Assembly: GCF_002019735.1 (NCBI RefSeq)
Contig: NZ_KV917378.1
Coordinates: forward strand, 1,173,869-1,237,868
DNA length: 64,000 bases
DNA from: Salipaludibacillus agaradhaerens
Lineage (GTDB): Bacteria; Bacillota; Bacilli; Bacillales; Salisediminibacteriaceae
Direction of reading: 5' to 3'
Shown here: positions 17,960 through 27,355 of the stretch, one piece after another
How positions within the stretch are numbered: the first letter of the stretch is position 1
Layout of the letters: each line of letters opens with the position of its first letter
Position numbers and translations under genes: made by a program
The notes under the pieces: model-generated
Seen by the model: only the letters and a program-made list of their open reading frames with translations
Told to the model about the DNA's origin: nothing
The model's database searches: none

Positions 17960-19099
17960 TCAGATGAAAAAAAGCACGATAATCCCTTGAAAAAAACCAA
18001 CTATACCACCAATAACAGCACCAAGAATAGCAATCATCTTTAACTCCCGTTTCGCTATCATAAGAAGCATGTCCTCTAACCTCGCTATTGGAAAAGCATT
18101 TACTTCAGCGGTTACAATATCTTTAATCCCAATTTTTTTTATAAACGCTTTTAAATAGCGAGATAAGATAAGCGAAACCGTTGTCATGACGGAGGGAAGT
18201 ATGATATCTATCATAATAGGTTGATATTTGTGGCCCCACGTATTCAACGGCTCTTCCCACTCTCCTACTATCGGTGTATGTCCAACAATACCTTTACTAA
18301 ATGCTTTTATATTTTCTTCAATTTTCTCACTGGCTATAAACGCAGAAGGGGGTTTAGCTAACGCAACTTTCCATTCATTTTCTAATAATTCCGTTAAAAG
18401 CCTCTCCGTCTCATCCTTTTGCAAGAAAAAAATAAGTTCTTTCGTAATAATTGAAGAGAGAGAAAAACGATGGGCCATTTTCCCCATTAAACCAGTGAAA
18501 CTCCCTTTAGATTCAAAAAAGCCCCCTACCATTTTTTCGATTTGCTCGGTTCCTTCATCCGACCTTAAATATTCTTCAGCCTTTTTTAAAATTTTATTAG
18601 ACAAACCTGGAATTCTTCTAGTCAAGTCGTGCTGCCATGACTGGGGCACCCACTCATTAAAAGGGCGATGTTCATACTCATAAATCCAAGAAAGAATACG
18701 TGTTTCCAGACCATTCTCTACTGCTTGCCTAACCCTTTTCATCTGATCTTTTTTGTCTACATGCATTTCGAGCCATTCATCCAGCGTTCCTTCATTCTTA
18801 AGAAACTCTTCTATTGCGTTAGTTAAACGTTCTTCAAACTCACTTAATAAGAGACCTTCTTTCACCTGCTTTTGAATGCCTTCTGGTGTGAGAAGGTGTT
18901 CTTCCACTGTCTTCCCTAATTTATCCGCAATTTCTTCCCGGCGTTTAGGTATAAGGCCAGGTGTAAATGGTACACGTAATGTCCCTACATTTATGGCATT
19001 ATAAGGTCGAAACAGCATCCGTATAGCAATAATGTTTGTCCCGCCCCCTACAATAGCGCCAATGAGTATTAATAATCCGAGTAACAACACGTTCGACAT
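17960..19099 (-). CDS. yheB: YheB, DUF445 membrane protein
   Basis: 379 aa: TM at the extreme N-terminus (residues 3-24) with the conserved GGGTNIIAIRMLFRPY motif and PFTPGLIPKRREEIA, a long soluble helical middle, and a C-terminal TM hairpin (about 355-379). This is the DUF445 architecture; length equals B. subtilis YheB (377). The molecular role is unknown. Gene order yheB-yheA is conserved with B. subtilis. Confidence 0.92.
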   Translation of the reverse strand: MSNVLLLGLLILIGAIVGGGTNIIAIRMLFRPYNAINVGTLRVPFTPGLIPKRREEIADKLGKTVEEHLLTPEGIQKQVKEGLLLSEFEERLTNAIEEFLKNEGTLDEWLEMHVDKKDQMKRVRQAVENGLETRILSWIYEYEHRPFNEWVPQSWQHDLTRRIPGLSNKILKKAEEYLRSDEGTEQIEKMVGGFFESKGSFTGLMGKMAHRFSLSSIITKELIFFLQKDETERLLTELLENEWKVALAKPPSAFIASEKIEENIKAFSKGIVGHTPIVGEWEEPLNTWGHKYQPIMIDIILPSVMTTVSLILSRYLKAFIKKIGIKDIVTAEVNAFPIARLEDMLLMIAKRELKMIAILGAVIGGIVGFFQGIIVLFFI

Positions 19100-19436
19100 G
19101 ATGATCCCTCTCTATTCCCCATGTATGTGGTGTTTTGTCGTTTTTATGGAATCGCATTTTGCTACATTTATTCCCTAAATACTCTTTTTTTAATCTAACT
19201 ATAAACACGCCTCTGTCTTTCATGGTTATGCCGAACATGTTACGATAGATTAAAACGCATACAGTCCCTTTAGGGTGATAATGGTTTGTTTACTCATTTT
19301 TAAAATAAAAAGCAGTTCTTTTATTTTAACAAAAACTTACTCGTGAAACTATTCATTACTAGCATGATAATTGCTACAGATGACTAATCCCACCCTAATG
19401 TAGACCGTTCATGAAGAAAAGAAAGGATTAACTGCT
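19100..19436. other. Divergent intergenic region yheB / yxkF-like gene
   Basis: 337 bases holding the promoters of two divergent genes. AGAAAGGATTAAC just before 19437 is the ribosome binding site of the rightward gene. Nothing else recognised. Confidence 0.4.
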
Positions 19437-20342
19437 ATGTATGACCGACTCCATCATTTTTATCAACATGCTCTTGCACTTGACAATACACCGGCTCCCG
19501 ATAAGTTAACGCTACATTTCCAAAATGATAGGCCAAGACAACTCGTGCTTGATAAATCTAAACTTTCACAAGCAGAAATAGCTCTTTTAAACACGTTATT
19601 CCATACAAATGTTGCTGTACACCACCAGGTAACTCAAGAAAACGAGTGGCTATACGAGTGGTTAATAAATGGTCATAGCCCTCCTAAACATAAGCTGGAA
19701 AGGTTAACCCCTCCCCCCTTACGTTGCATTCATTTTTCTATTAAAGGGGAGATAAATGAAACTGATGCATTTATAGAAGCCATTAAAAATGTGTTTCCTT
19801 CCGTGACGAATTTGTTATGGAAATCCCGTACTGAAGGGGTTTTACTTCAACATTTACCTGAGGACACTGTTGAGGAAGAATTATCAGTGGAATCAATTAT
19901 TGACACACTTGCTACTGATTTTCTCATCCAAACCTCTTTCTTTATTGGGTCTCCAATTGATTCGCCCCATTTATTGTATGAACGTTTTAAATGGGAGACG
20001 ACACTTTATGACGCAGTAAAAATGACTTTCCGTAAAAAGTCCTTTTTTTACGAACAGGAAATTGTCACTTATTATTTGCTTCATCACATACCTGAAAGCA
20101 CGTTAAAGCTTGTGTCTACAATGCTTGACTCAGTGATGAATGACAGAGAATTGATGCATTCTATCAAAACATATTTAGAGTGCAACATGAATACATCCTT
20201 GGCCGCAAAAAAAATGTATATTCACCGTAACACGTTACAGTACAGAGTTGACAAATTTATTGAAAAAACGGCAATCGATATTAAGCAATTTGCCAATGCT
20301 GCCGCAGTTTACCTTCTAATACTCCGCTTAGAAGCAAAATAA
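19437..20342 (+). CDS. yxkF: PucR-type HTH protein (YxkF-like)
   Basis: 301 aa. The C-terminal 55 residues (LECNMNTSLAAKKMYIHRNTLQYRVDK) form the Fis-like HTH of the PucR/CdaR family; the N-terminal two thirds have no recognised sensor domain. It stands directly upstream of msmX in the same orientation, as yxkF does in B. subtilis, supporting the name. Probably a regulator of carbohydrate uptake, but its operator and signal are unknown. Confidence 0.75.
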   Translation: MYDRLHHFYQHALALDNTPAPDKLTLHFQNDRPRQLVLDKSKLSQAEIALLNTLFHTNVAVHHQVTQENEWLYEWLINGHSPPKHKLERLTPPPLRCIHFSIKGEINETDAFIEAIKNVFPSVTNLLWKSRTEGVLLQHLPEDTVEEELSVESIIDTLATDFLIQTSFFIGSPIDSPHLLYERFKWETTLYDAVKMTFRKKSFFYEQEIVTYYLLHHIPESTLKLVSTMLDSVMNDRELMHSIKTYLECNMNTSLAAKKMYIHRNTLQYRVDKFIEKTAIDIKQFANAAAVYLLILRLEAK

Positions 20343-20394
20343 TTAACTCGTTTATATTCAACAGCAAATGACAGTTAAAATAATGCCCTAAAAC

Positions 20395-20408
20395 TGTAAA
20401 CGTTTGCA
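20395..20408 (+). promoter_or_regulatory. Candidate cre (CcpA-binding) site upstream of msmX
   Basis: TGTAAACGTTTGCA differs at one position from the cre consensus TGWAANCGNTNWCA and lies 120 bases ahead of msmX. Carbon catabolite control of a sugar-importer ATPase is plausible. A single imperfect match; not proven. Confidence 0.5.
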
Positions 20409-20527
20409 ACATGCACAAAAATAGCCTCTTATTTTGTGCACATCGTCAATAGATATGTAACCCCTTTCAGGCTATACTTTAGTTAGTTATTTAAACAAAC
20501 ATAATTAGCTTCGGGAGGGAATTTTCA

Positions 20528-21619
20528 ATGGCAGATATTAAATTTGATAGTCTTTACAAGATTTATGATGGTGATGTCCAAGCTGTTACTGATTTTAACC
20601 TAGATATTGAAGACAAAGAATTTATCGTATTCGTCGGTCCATCAGGTTGTGGTAAATCTACCACGTTAAGGATGGTGGCTGGTCTAGAAGATATTTCTAA
20701 AGGTTCTCTTTACATAGGAGAGGACAAAGTGAATGATGTAGCTCCTAAAGACCGAGATATTGCAATGGTTTTCCAAAACTATGCCCTCTATCCTCATATG
20801 AATGTTTATGAAAATATGGCGTTCGGTCTAAAATTACGTAAGTTTAAAAAAGAAGATATTGATCAACGTGTTAAGGAAGCTGCACGCATTCTTGGCCTGA
20901 CAGAAATGCTCGATCGAAAACCAAAAGCAATGTCAGGTGGTCAGCGTCAACGTGTAGCACTAGGCCGTGCCATTGTTCGTAATCCTAAAGTATTCTTAAT
21001 GGATGAGCCATTATCTAACCTTGATGCTAAGCTGCGTGTGCAAATGCGCTCAGAGATCATTAAACTTCACCATCGTCTACAAACCACAACGATTTACGTA
21101 ACACATGACCAAACAGAAGCGATGACAATGGCTTCAAGAATTGTTGTTATGAAAGATGGGTTTATTCAACAAGTTGGAGCACCAAAAGACATTTACGACT
21201 ACCCTGAAAATGTGTTTGTTGGTGGCTTTATTGGGTCTCCGGCTATGAACTTCTTAAATGGGTCGTTAAAAGACGGCAACTTCTATGTTGGTGAATTTCC
21301 TGTGAAAGTACCTGAAGGGAAACTAAGAGCTTTGACTAAATACAATAATAAAGAATTAATCTTAGGTATTCGTCCAGAGGATATCCATGATGAGCCAGTA
21401 TTCCTTGACGCCTCTGAGAATTCTAAATTTGAAGCTACTATTGATGTAGCAGAATTAATGGGAGCGGAGTCTTACCTCTATTCAAAAGTGAGTGATCAGG
21501 ACTTCATTGCTCGTGTGGATTCCAGAACGGATGTACAGAGTGGTAATAAAATCCAGTTAGCTTTCGATATGAATAAAGCGCATTTCTTCGACCCTGAATC
21601 TGAGCTGCGAATTCGATAA
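20528..21619 (+). CDS. msmX: MsmX, shared ATPase of sugar ABC importers
   Basis: Cytoplasmic ATPase of the MalK/UgpC family (363 aa, B. subtilis MsmX 365). Walker A GPSGCGKST (about 39), signature MSGGQRQRVALGRAIV (about 136), Walker B VFLMDEPLSNLDAKL, and a C-terminal TOBE regulatory region (GIRPEDIHDEP). MsmX energises several oligosaccharide importers encoded elsewhere, which explains the absence of permease genes here. GGGAGGG ribosome binding site; terminator follows. Confidence 0.93.
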   Translation: MADIKFDSLYKIYDGDVQAVTDFNLDIEDKEFIVFVGPSGCGKSTTLRMVAGLEDISKGSLYIGEDKVNDVAPKDRDIAMVFQNYALYPHMNVYENMAFGLKLRKFKKEDIDQRVKEAARILGLTEMLDRKPKAMSGGQRQRVALGRAIVRNPKVFLMDEPLSNLDAKLRVQMRSEIIKLHHRLQTTTIYVTHDQTEAMTMASRIVVMKDGFIQQVGAPKDIYDYPENVFVGGFIGSPAMNFLNGSLKDGNFYVGEFPVKVPEGKLRALTKYNNKELILGIRPEDIHDEPVFLDASENSKFEATIDVAELMGAESYLYSKVSDQDFIARVDSRTDVQSGNKIQLAFDMNKAHFFDPESELRIR

Positions 21620-21629
21620 TTATATTTAG

Positions 21630-21660
21630 CCCTCTCATCTATTCCATGAGAGGGTTTCTA
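21630..21660 (+). terminator. msmX terminator
   Basis: CCCTCTCAT / ATGAGAGGG perfect 9-bp stem, 7-base loop, TTTCTACTTT tail. Confidence 0.85.
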
Positions 21661-21679
21661 CTTTAAATAGACAATTAGA

Positions 21680-21710
21680 ACAGCACCCATTCGTATAAAA
21701 TGGGTGCTGT
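21680..21710 (-). terminator. Probable terminator of the SASP gene
   Basis: ACAGCACCCAT / ATGGGTGCTGT perfect 11-bp stem with a 9-base loop; the minus-strand tail (TCTAATTGT) is only moderately T-rich. Confidence 0.6.
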
Positions 21711-21733
21711 ATACAGCCATGTTTTCAGTTAAA

Positions 21734-21934
21734 TTATTGTTGTCCGCCAAATTGTTGTTCTGCCATCTGTACTAATCGCTTAGTGATTTCCCCACCTACA
21801 GAACCGTTTGAACGGGAAGTTGCATCAGGACCTAATTGAACACCAAATTCCTGAGCAATTTCATATTTCATTTGATCTAATGCTTGTTGTACCCCTGGAA
21901 CAACAAGTTGGTTTGAACTATTGTTATTAGCCAT
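21734..21934 (-). CDS. Small acid-soluble spore protein, alpha/beta type
   Basis: 66-aa DNA-binding protein that coats and protects spore DNA. Family motifs visible: [20 protein letters not shown] (containing the germination-protease cleavage region EIAQEFG) and [11 protein letters not shown]. The AGGAGGTG lies 7 bases upstream of ATG 21934; the 20-residue longer frame contains this ribosome binding site and is not translated. Typical forespore gene under SigG; the sigma promoter itself was not resolved. Confidence 0.95.
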   Translation of the reverse strand: MANNNSSNQLVVPGVQQALDQMKYEIAQEFGVQLGPDATSRSNGSVGGEITKRLVQMAEQQFGGQQ

Positions 21935-22114
21935 GTTTCTCACCTCCTGTCGTAAACATAGTTTGTAACAATTGCAGTAAGCTATGTACGACAATTGATA
22001 ACAATATTTAGAAAGACAAAAGGCAAAAAAATGACGTTGTTTTCGTTTATCTTTTATAAAATAGGGAAGCTTTATAGAGCATAGTCAGTGACAGCTCATA
22101 CTTCAGTAAGTAAC

Positions 22115-23215
22115 TTATAAGTGCAGCATTCTTTCGATAGCAAGCGTTGCCTCATCTGCAATATTTTTATCTACCTTAATTTCGTTCATAATGTTACCTT
22201 TATAAAGCTCATCTAAGACCCAGACTAAATGAGGCAAATCAATACGATTCATAGTTAAACAAGGGCACATATCACTATTTAAAGAAATAATTGATTGTTC
22301 TGGAAACTGTTTCATGAGACGTTTAACTAAATTCATTTCTGTTCCGATTGCCCATTTAGTGCCTTTTGGTGCCCTTCCAATTTGGTCAATAATAAAAGAA
22401 GTAGACCCAGCTAAATCGGCAGCCTGTGTGACCTCCCAAGAGCATTCAGGGTGGACGATAATCTGACGTTCCGGGTCCATTTTTCGATAATAGTTGACAT
22501 GGGAGAGTGTGAAATTTTGATGTACTGAACAATGTCCTTTCCATAATAGCATCGTGAAATCCCGTGATGTGTCGCCTTCTAAACAGGCCATAGTTGGATC
22601 CCATACTGCCATATCTTCTAAAGCAATTCCTAAATCGTAGGCCGTATTGCGGCCAAGATGCTGGTCGGGTAAGAAAAGAACTCGCTGTTTCTGCTTTAAT
22701 GCCCAGCGCAGCATTTTTTTTGCATTTGAGGACGTCACTGTGGCTCCCCCGTGCCTTCCTACAAAAGCCTTGACCTCTGCTGAAGAGTTAACGTACGTTA
22801 AAGGGATGATTGTATGGCCAAACTTGTCTGTTAAATACTCCCAAGCGGTATCTGCTTCTTTTCGAGTAGCCATATCAGCCATTGAACAACCAGCCCTCAA
22901 ATCAGGAAGAATCACTTTTTGGCTAGAGTCTGTCAGCATATCAGCTGTTTCAGCCATAAAATGAACACCGCAAAATACAATGTATTCAGCTTGTTTATTT
23001 TCCGCCGATATTTTTGCTAATTGAAGTGAATCTCCTGTTTTATCAGCTAATTTGATGATTGTATCTTTTTGATAATGGTGACCAGGCATGAACAACCTAT
23101 CAGCCAATTGTTGTTTTCGTATTTTGGCTTGAAATAAAAGGTCCGCATCCTCCGCTTCTTTATAGGATGGAGGAAGTATTGATTGCACTTGACTGAGAAC
23201 ATTATTGATATACAT
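22115..23215 (-). CDS. nadA: Quinolinate synthase NadA
   Basis: [4Fe-4S] enzyme that condenses iminoaspartate with dihydroxyacetone phosphate to quinolinate, second step of de novo NAD synthesis. 366 aa; candidate cluster cysteines are in CGVHFMAE, HPECSW and MCPCLTMN. It starts 2 bases after nadC with AGGGGGT as ribosome binding site, so nadB-nadC-nadA is one operon. The B. subtilis order is the same. An Fe-S enzyme, it probably depends on the divergent nifS cysteine desulfurase. Confidence 0.95.
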   Translation of the reverse strand: MYINNVLSQVQSILPPSYKEAEDADLLFQAKIRKQQLADRLFMPGHHYQKDTIIKLADKTGDSLQLAKISAENKQAEYIVFCGVHFMAETADMLTDSSQKVILPDLRAGCSMADMATRKEADTAWEYLTDKFGHTIIPLTYVNSSAEVKAFVGRHGGATVTSSNAKKMLRWALKQKQRVLFLPDQHLGRNTAYDLGIALEDMAVWDPTMACLEGDTSRDFTMLLWKGHCSVHQNFTLSHVNYYRKMDPERQIIVHPECSWEVTQAADLAGSTSFIIDQIGRAPKGTKWAIGTEMNLVKRLMKQFPEQSIISLNSDMCPCLTMNRIDLPHLVWVLDELYKGNIMNEIKVDKNIADEATLAIERMLHL

Positions 23216-23217
23216 TG

Positions 23218-24063
23218 TTACCCCCTACCTTTCATCACGATGTTAAAACTAATATCTAGAGATGGAGCTGAGTGTGTAATGTAGCCCAGTGAAATCACAT
23301 CAACTCCTACAGTTGCATACTTGGATATCATGTTAAGTGAAATGTTACCTGATACTTCTACCATCATGTTATTTGGAATAAGTTTCACCCACTCTGCCAC
23401 GTCCTCAGGAAGGCAATTATCGAGCATAATGACATCCACTTCCGCTGCAATAGCTTCCTTTAGCTGTTCTAATGTTTCGACTTCAACTTCTATTTTCACC
23501 ATGTGACCGTGTGTTTCTCTTACTAAATTGACAGCCTTTGTTAGCGAGCCGGCTCCAGCAAGGTGGTTATCCTTAATCATGACAGCATCATCCAAGGCAA
23601 ATCGATGATTTCGGCCTCCGCCACAACGTACAGCATATTTCTCTAACATTCTTAATCCTGGTGTGGTTTTGCGTGTGTCACAAATACGGGCTTTCGTTCC
23701 ATTAGTTTGATTCACTGCTTCTCGAGTTAGCGTTGTAATACCAGATAACCGTTGGATAAGGTTTAAAATAACTCTTTCAGAGGCTAACAAGTCTGTCATT
23801 TTCCCAGACACTTCCGCTATCTTTTCACCACTTAATACATTTTGACCATCTTTTTTAAACATTTTTATTTGAATGTTAGGGTTAATCGTAGAATAAGCCT
23901 CTTCAATAATGGCCTCTCCACAAAAGTAACCAGAACTCTTCGCCATAAATACGCCTGTTCCAGTATCGTTGACAGTAAAAATAGCGTCGGACGTTTTATC
24001 GCCAAACCCCACATCTTCTTGAAAAAATTGTAATAATTTCTCCCTTAAAGCTAACTTATTCAC
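23218..24063 (-). CDS. nadC: Nicotinate-nucleotide pyrophosphorylase NadC
   Basis: Quinolinate phosphoribosyltransferase, third step of de novo NAD synthesis, 281 aa. Conserved ICDTRKTTPGLR, KYAVRCGGGRNHRFALDD, and KIEVEVETLEQ / IMLDN blocks are present. Starts with GTG overlapping the nadB stop by 4 bases (GTGA), implying translational coupling. Ribosome binding site GAGGGAG within the end of nadB. Confidence 0.95.
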   Translation of the reverse strand: MNKLALREKLLQFFQEDVGFGDKTSDAIFTVNDTGTGVFMAKSSGYFCGEAIIEEAYSTINPNIQIKMFKKDGQNVLSGEKIAEVSGKMTDLLASERVILNLIQRLSGITTLTREAVNQTNGTKARICDTRKTTPGLRMLEKYAVRCGGGRNHRFALDDAVMIKDNHLAGAGSLTKAVNLVRETHGHMVKIEVEVETLEQLKEAIAAEVDVIMLDNCLPEDVAEWVKLIPNNMMVEVSGNISLNMISKYATVGVDVISLGYITHSAPSLDISFNIVMKGRG

Positions 24064-25562
24064 GAACCGATCACTCCCTCAATGTCTTCTCTAAAGTGTG
24101 CACCACAGCTGACGTCATTTCTTAATGCGGCCTCTGCAACTAGTTTTGCAGCTAAAAGCATATGTGCTACTTCAACTTGTTCTTTTGACATAAAAGCACT
24201 TGTCTGACTAAAATTATTTGGTAAGACATGGTGCACCCAGTCAATGAATGATCGAAGTGCGCTTTCATTTCTTACAATTCCCAACGCTTCATCAACACGT
24301 TTTTGAATCTTCTTTTTTGCTGGTGCTTCCCAAAATGCCTTATAAAAAGAGCTTATGACACTTTCATCTGAAGAAGGGTAATGAGACGGTTGTTCACTTG
24401 ATGCTTGAAGAATTGCTTCACCTGTACGTTCTCCAAAGACCAGTGATTCCAGTAGTGAATTACTTGCTAGACGATTAGCCCCGTGTACACCTGTACAAGC
24501 CACTTCTCCTACAGCATATAATTGGGCAAGGGATGTTCTGCCATTTTCATCAGTTTCCACTCCTCCCATATGAAAGTGGGGGCCTGGAAGAACTGGAATG
24601 CTCCCTTTAGTCCAATCAATGTTTGCTAATTCACAAAGCTGCACGACTTGAGGAAATTTAGTATGAAAAGAATGAATGCAAGATATATCTAAAAAAAGAC
24701 TATTTCCTTTGCTTATTTGCTCATGCATTACACGGGCAACAATATCTCTAGGAGCTAAATCACTCAATGAATGGCCTTTTGACATGATGGGTTCTCCTAA
24801 CTGATTAACAAGCGATCCTCCCTCTCCTCGTATCGCCTCGGAGGCAAGACCGCAAAAAGAGACGTCTCCCTTTATAAGCGTCGGATGAAATTGAATAAAC
24901 TCTAGATCTGTTAAAGTCGCTCCTGCTCGAGCGGCAACAGCTAATCCATCCCCACATAAATGAGTATCATTGCTCGTATGTGTAAACAAACCACCTATTC
25001 CTCCTGTAGCAAGGACTGTATGAGTCGCTTTTACAATCGTCAGCTTTCCCTTCTCATTTAAAAACAAAGCTCCACAACATTTTTCACCCTCTACAATTAA
25101 CTGAACAACTGTCCAATGAGTATGAAAAGACACTCTACCTTTTAATCTGTCTATAAAGTAACGCATCATTTCTTTACCGGTACGATCTCCTCCCACATGT
25201 GCAATCCGGCGACAGCTATGTGCTCCCTCTCTCCCCAAATCAAGTGTGCCTTGTTCAGTTACATCAAATTGAAGCCCTTCATTCATCCACTTCTGTAAAC
25301 GGCTTTTACCTTCATGAGCTAAAATATGTACCATTTCAGAGTCATTTTTATTACCACCTGCCTTCCTCGTGTCTTCTATATGACGATTTGGTGAATCATC
25401 ATCTCCAAGCGCCGCTGCAATCCCCCCTTGTGCTTTCCATGAATTACCTTCTTTCTGCGAACGCTTCGTCACTATCATCACCTTTTTGCTATCTGCAATC
25501 GTCAAAGCTGTCATGACACCTGCAAGCCCTCCACCAATGATTAATACGTCCGTTTGTTCCAT
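24060..25562 (-). CDS. nadB: L-aspartate oxidase NadB
   Basis: FAD enzyme converting L-aspartate to iminoaspartate, first step of de novo NAD synthesis. 500 aa: N-terminal FAD-binding IIGGGLAGVMTALTIA, KAQGGIAAAL, GGIGGLFTHTSN, and the active-site region FHPTL and HGANRLASNSLLE; C-terminal helical domain. First gene of nadBCA, divergent from nifS with a 92-base shared control region containing a candidate NadR operator. Confidence 0.95.
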   Translation of the reverse strand: MEQTDVLIIGGGLAGVMTALTIADSKKVMIVTKRSQKEGNSWKAQGGIAAALGDDDSPNRHIEDTRKAGGNKNDSEMVHILAHEGKSRLQKWMNEGLQFDVTEQGTLDLGREGAHSCRRIAHVGGDRTGKEMMRYFIDRLKGRVSFHTHWTVVQLIVEGEKCCGALFLNEKGKLTIVKATHTVLATGGIGGLFTHTSNDTHLCGDGLAVAARAGATLTDLEFIQFHPTLIKGDVSFCGLASEAIRGEGGSLVNQLGEPIMSKGHSLSDLAPRDIVARVMHEQISKGNSLFLDISCIHSFHTKFPQVVQLCELANIDWTKGSIPVLPGPHFHMGGVETDENGRTSLAQLYAVGEVACTGVHGANRLASNSLLESLVFGERTGEAILQASSEQPSHYPSSDESVISSFYKAFWEAPAKKKIQKRVDEALGIVRNESALRSFIDWVHHVLPNNFSQTSAFMSKEQVEVAHMLLAAKLVAEAALRNDVSCGAHFREDIEGVIGS

Positions 25563-25585
25563 ATTTTAACCTCAATCCTGTTTTT

Positions 25586-25633
25586 ATGTCTTGACATCTA
25601 TCTTTACACAAACTTAAACTGATGACAAGACAT
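25586..25633. promoter_or_regulatory. Divergent promoter region with inverted repeat, candidate NadR operator
   Basis: ATGTCTTG (25586-25593) and CAAGACAT (25626-25633) form a perfect 8-bp inverted repeat with 32 bases between. TTGACA at 25591-25596 with a 17-base spacer to TTAAAC could be the nifS promoter, so one arm overlaps its -35 box; on the other strand TTGTCA lies in the second arm. NadR represses both operons with nicotinate as co-repressor in B. subtilis; the operator assignment here is inference. Confidence 0.6.
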
Positions 25634-25654
25634 TTGTAAAGGCAGTGATAGATA

Positions 25655-26782
25655 ATGATCTATTTAGACCATGCAGCAACAACCCCAATGTCCGATCAGG
25701 CAAAAAAAACGTGGCTTGAAGCAAATGATGTTTTTTATGCTAATACAAGTAGTTTACATGAGGCCGGCACTCACTCTGCTAAACTCCTCATGACATGTCA
25801 ATATCAATTAGCGACTTTAGTAGATACAAAAGAAGACGGGATATTTTTTACGAGCGGAGGCTCGGAAGCTAATATTCTCGCTCTAGAAAGCTTATTTTCG
25901 GCTAACCGTAAAAACGGCAACCACGTCATTACATCCGACATCGAGCATCCTTCTGTGTTATCGTTCTTCAAGCGTTTAGAAGCTTTAGGAGTGGAAGTTA
26001 GTTATGTTAAAGCAAAACAAAATGGACGAGTCTGTGTCACCAGTGTTATTAAGGCCCTTCGTTCCGATACGTGCCTCGTCTCTATTCAACACGTCAATTC
26101 AGAAACCGGGATTATCCAACCTGTAGCTAAAATAGGTGAATACCTGAAAGAGCGATCGACTGTCTTTCATTGTGATTGTGTCCAATCATTTGGTAAAATT
26201 TCTGTAACGTTAAATAACCTTCATGCAGATGCCATCTCGATTTCTTCACATAAAATATACGGTCCAAAAGGAGTTGGTGCTGTTTGTTTTGCACCCAATA
26301 CGCTATGGAATAGTATCCATCCTTTAACAACTCATCAACGTGGTTTTCGACCAGGGACACTTGATATGCCAGGTATAGCTGCTTTTATTAATTCTGCTCT
26401 TGATCTTCATTCACATTTAGAGGAGAATTTAACTGACAGTTGGGAGAAGCGTCAACATTTTTTGAATGCATTATTCCCCCTTAAAGATAGGCTTTCAATT
26501 ATTTGTGCATCTGAAGAACACCAGCTCCCCACAATTATTGGCCTTTCAATTGAGGGAGTTCAAGGAGACTATATGTTAGCGAGTCTCGATCGCTATCATA
26601 TCTGCATCTCAACTGGGAGTGCCTGCCAGTCAATGAAAGCAACACCACCTGCTATTATGGATTCTTTTTTTAAAACAGAGGTAGAGCAGCTACGCTTTTT
26701 TAGAGTATCGTTAGGTATCTCGACAACATTCGAAGAATTAGAATTTACTGCCAAAAAAATCATACAGATAGCGGAAAATTAA
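25655..26782 (+). CDS. nifS: NifS-like cysteine desulfurase of the NAD locus
   Basis: PLP enzyme removing sulfur from cysteine for Fe-S cluster assembly, here most likely for NadA. 375 aa: pyridoxal-binding motif around HCDCVQSFGK, the Schiff-base lysine in SSHKIYGPKGVGA (about 205) and the catalytic Cys loop STGSACQS (about 324). Divergent from nadBCA and followed by nadR at 14 bases, the same arrangement as in B. subtilis. Confidence 0.93.
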   Translation: MIYLDHAATTPMSDQAKKTWLEANDVFYANTSSLHEAGTHSAKLLMTCQYQLATLVDTKEDGIFFTSGGSEANILALESLFSANRKNGNHVITSDIEHPSVLSFFKRLEALGVEVSYVKAKQNGRVCVTSVIKALRSDTCLVSIQHVNSETGIIQPVAKIGEYLKERSTVFHCDCVQSFGKISVTLNNLHADAISISSHKIYGPKGVGAVCFAPNTLWNSIHPLTTHQRGFRPGTLDMPGIAAFINSALDLHSHLEENLTDSWEKRQHFLNALFPLKDRLSIICASEEHQLPTIIGLSIEGVQGDYMLASLDRYHICISTGSACQSMKATPPAIMDSFFKTEVEQLRFFRVSLGISTTFEELEFTAKKIIQIAEN

Positions 26783-26796
26783 AAGGAGAGAGCGAC

Positions 26797-27345
26797 ATGT
26801 TAAGTAAAAAGAAGTGGCTTGGTGAGGAAAGACGCACTGAAATCATGATGGTGCTAAAAAAAAGAAATCGCCCAATAAAAGGCGGAGAATTAGCTGATCA
26901 GTTAAATGTAAGTCGGCAAGTAATTGTTCAAGATATTTCCCTTTTGAAGGCTAAAAACATGCCAATACTTGCAACCAGTCAAGGATACATACTTGATAAT
27001 ACGATCCTTTCCCATCAGGCACATACTCAATTGGTTGCCTGTTACCATCCTCCAGAGCGTGCCGAAGAAGAGCTCCTTCTATTAGTGGACCAGGGCGTTC
27101 GTGTTAATGATGTAAAAGTAGAGCATCCTATTTACGGGGACATTACAGCTAATATTATGGTAAGTAATCGTAAAGAAGTGTATCAGTTCCTTGAAAAAAT
27201 GAAACAAACGAAAGCAAGCTACTTATCGGAGCTCACTAACGGTGTTCATTTACATACTTTAGAAGCAAATCAAGAGAGTGATTTATACGATGCGATAGAA
27301 GCCCTTCGCCAAGAAGGTTTTTTGCTTACAGGAGAAACAAAATAA
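26797..27345 (+). CDS. nadR: NadR (YrxA) repressor of NAD biosynthesis
   Basis: 182 aa: N-terminal HTH_11 winged helix (RRTEIMMVLKKRNRPIKGGELADQLNVSRQVIVQDI) followed by the 3H domain, with its conserved His residues at LVACYHPPE, VEHPIYGDI and GVHLHTL, the nicotinate/metal-binding site. Represses nadBCA and nifS-nadR when nicotinic acid is available. AAAGGAGAG ribosome binding site. Confidence 0.93.
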   Translation: MLSKKKWLGEERRTEIMMVLKKRNRPIKGGELADQLNVSRQVIVQDISLLKAKNMPILATSQGYILDNTILSHQAHTQLVACYHPPERAEEELLLLVDQGVRVNDVKVEHPIYGDITANIMVSNRKEVYQFLEKMKQTKASYLSELTNGVHLHTLEANQESDLYDAIEALRQEGFLLTGETK

Positions 27346-27355
27346 TGAGATGTTA

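Noticed and set aside
18228-18683. Plus-strand ORF of 151 codons antisense to yheB
   Set aside because: Shadow of a strongly conserved DUF445 gene, no ribosome binding site.
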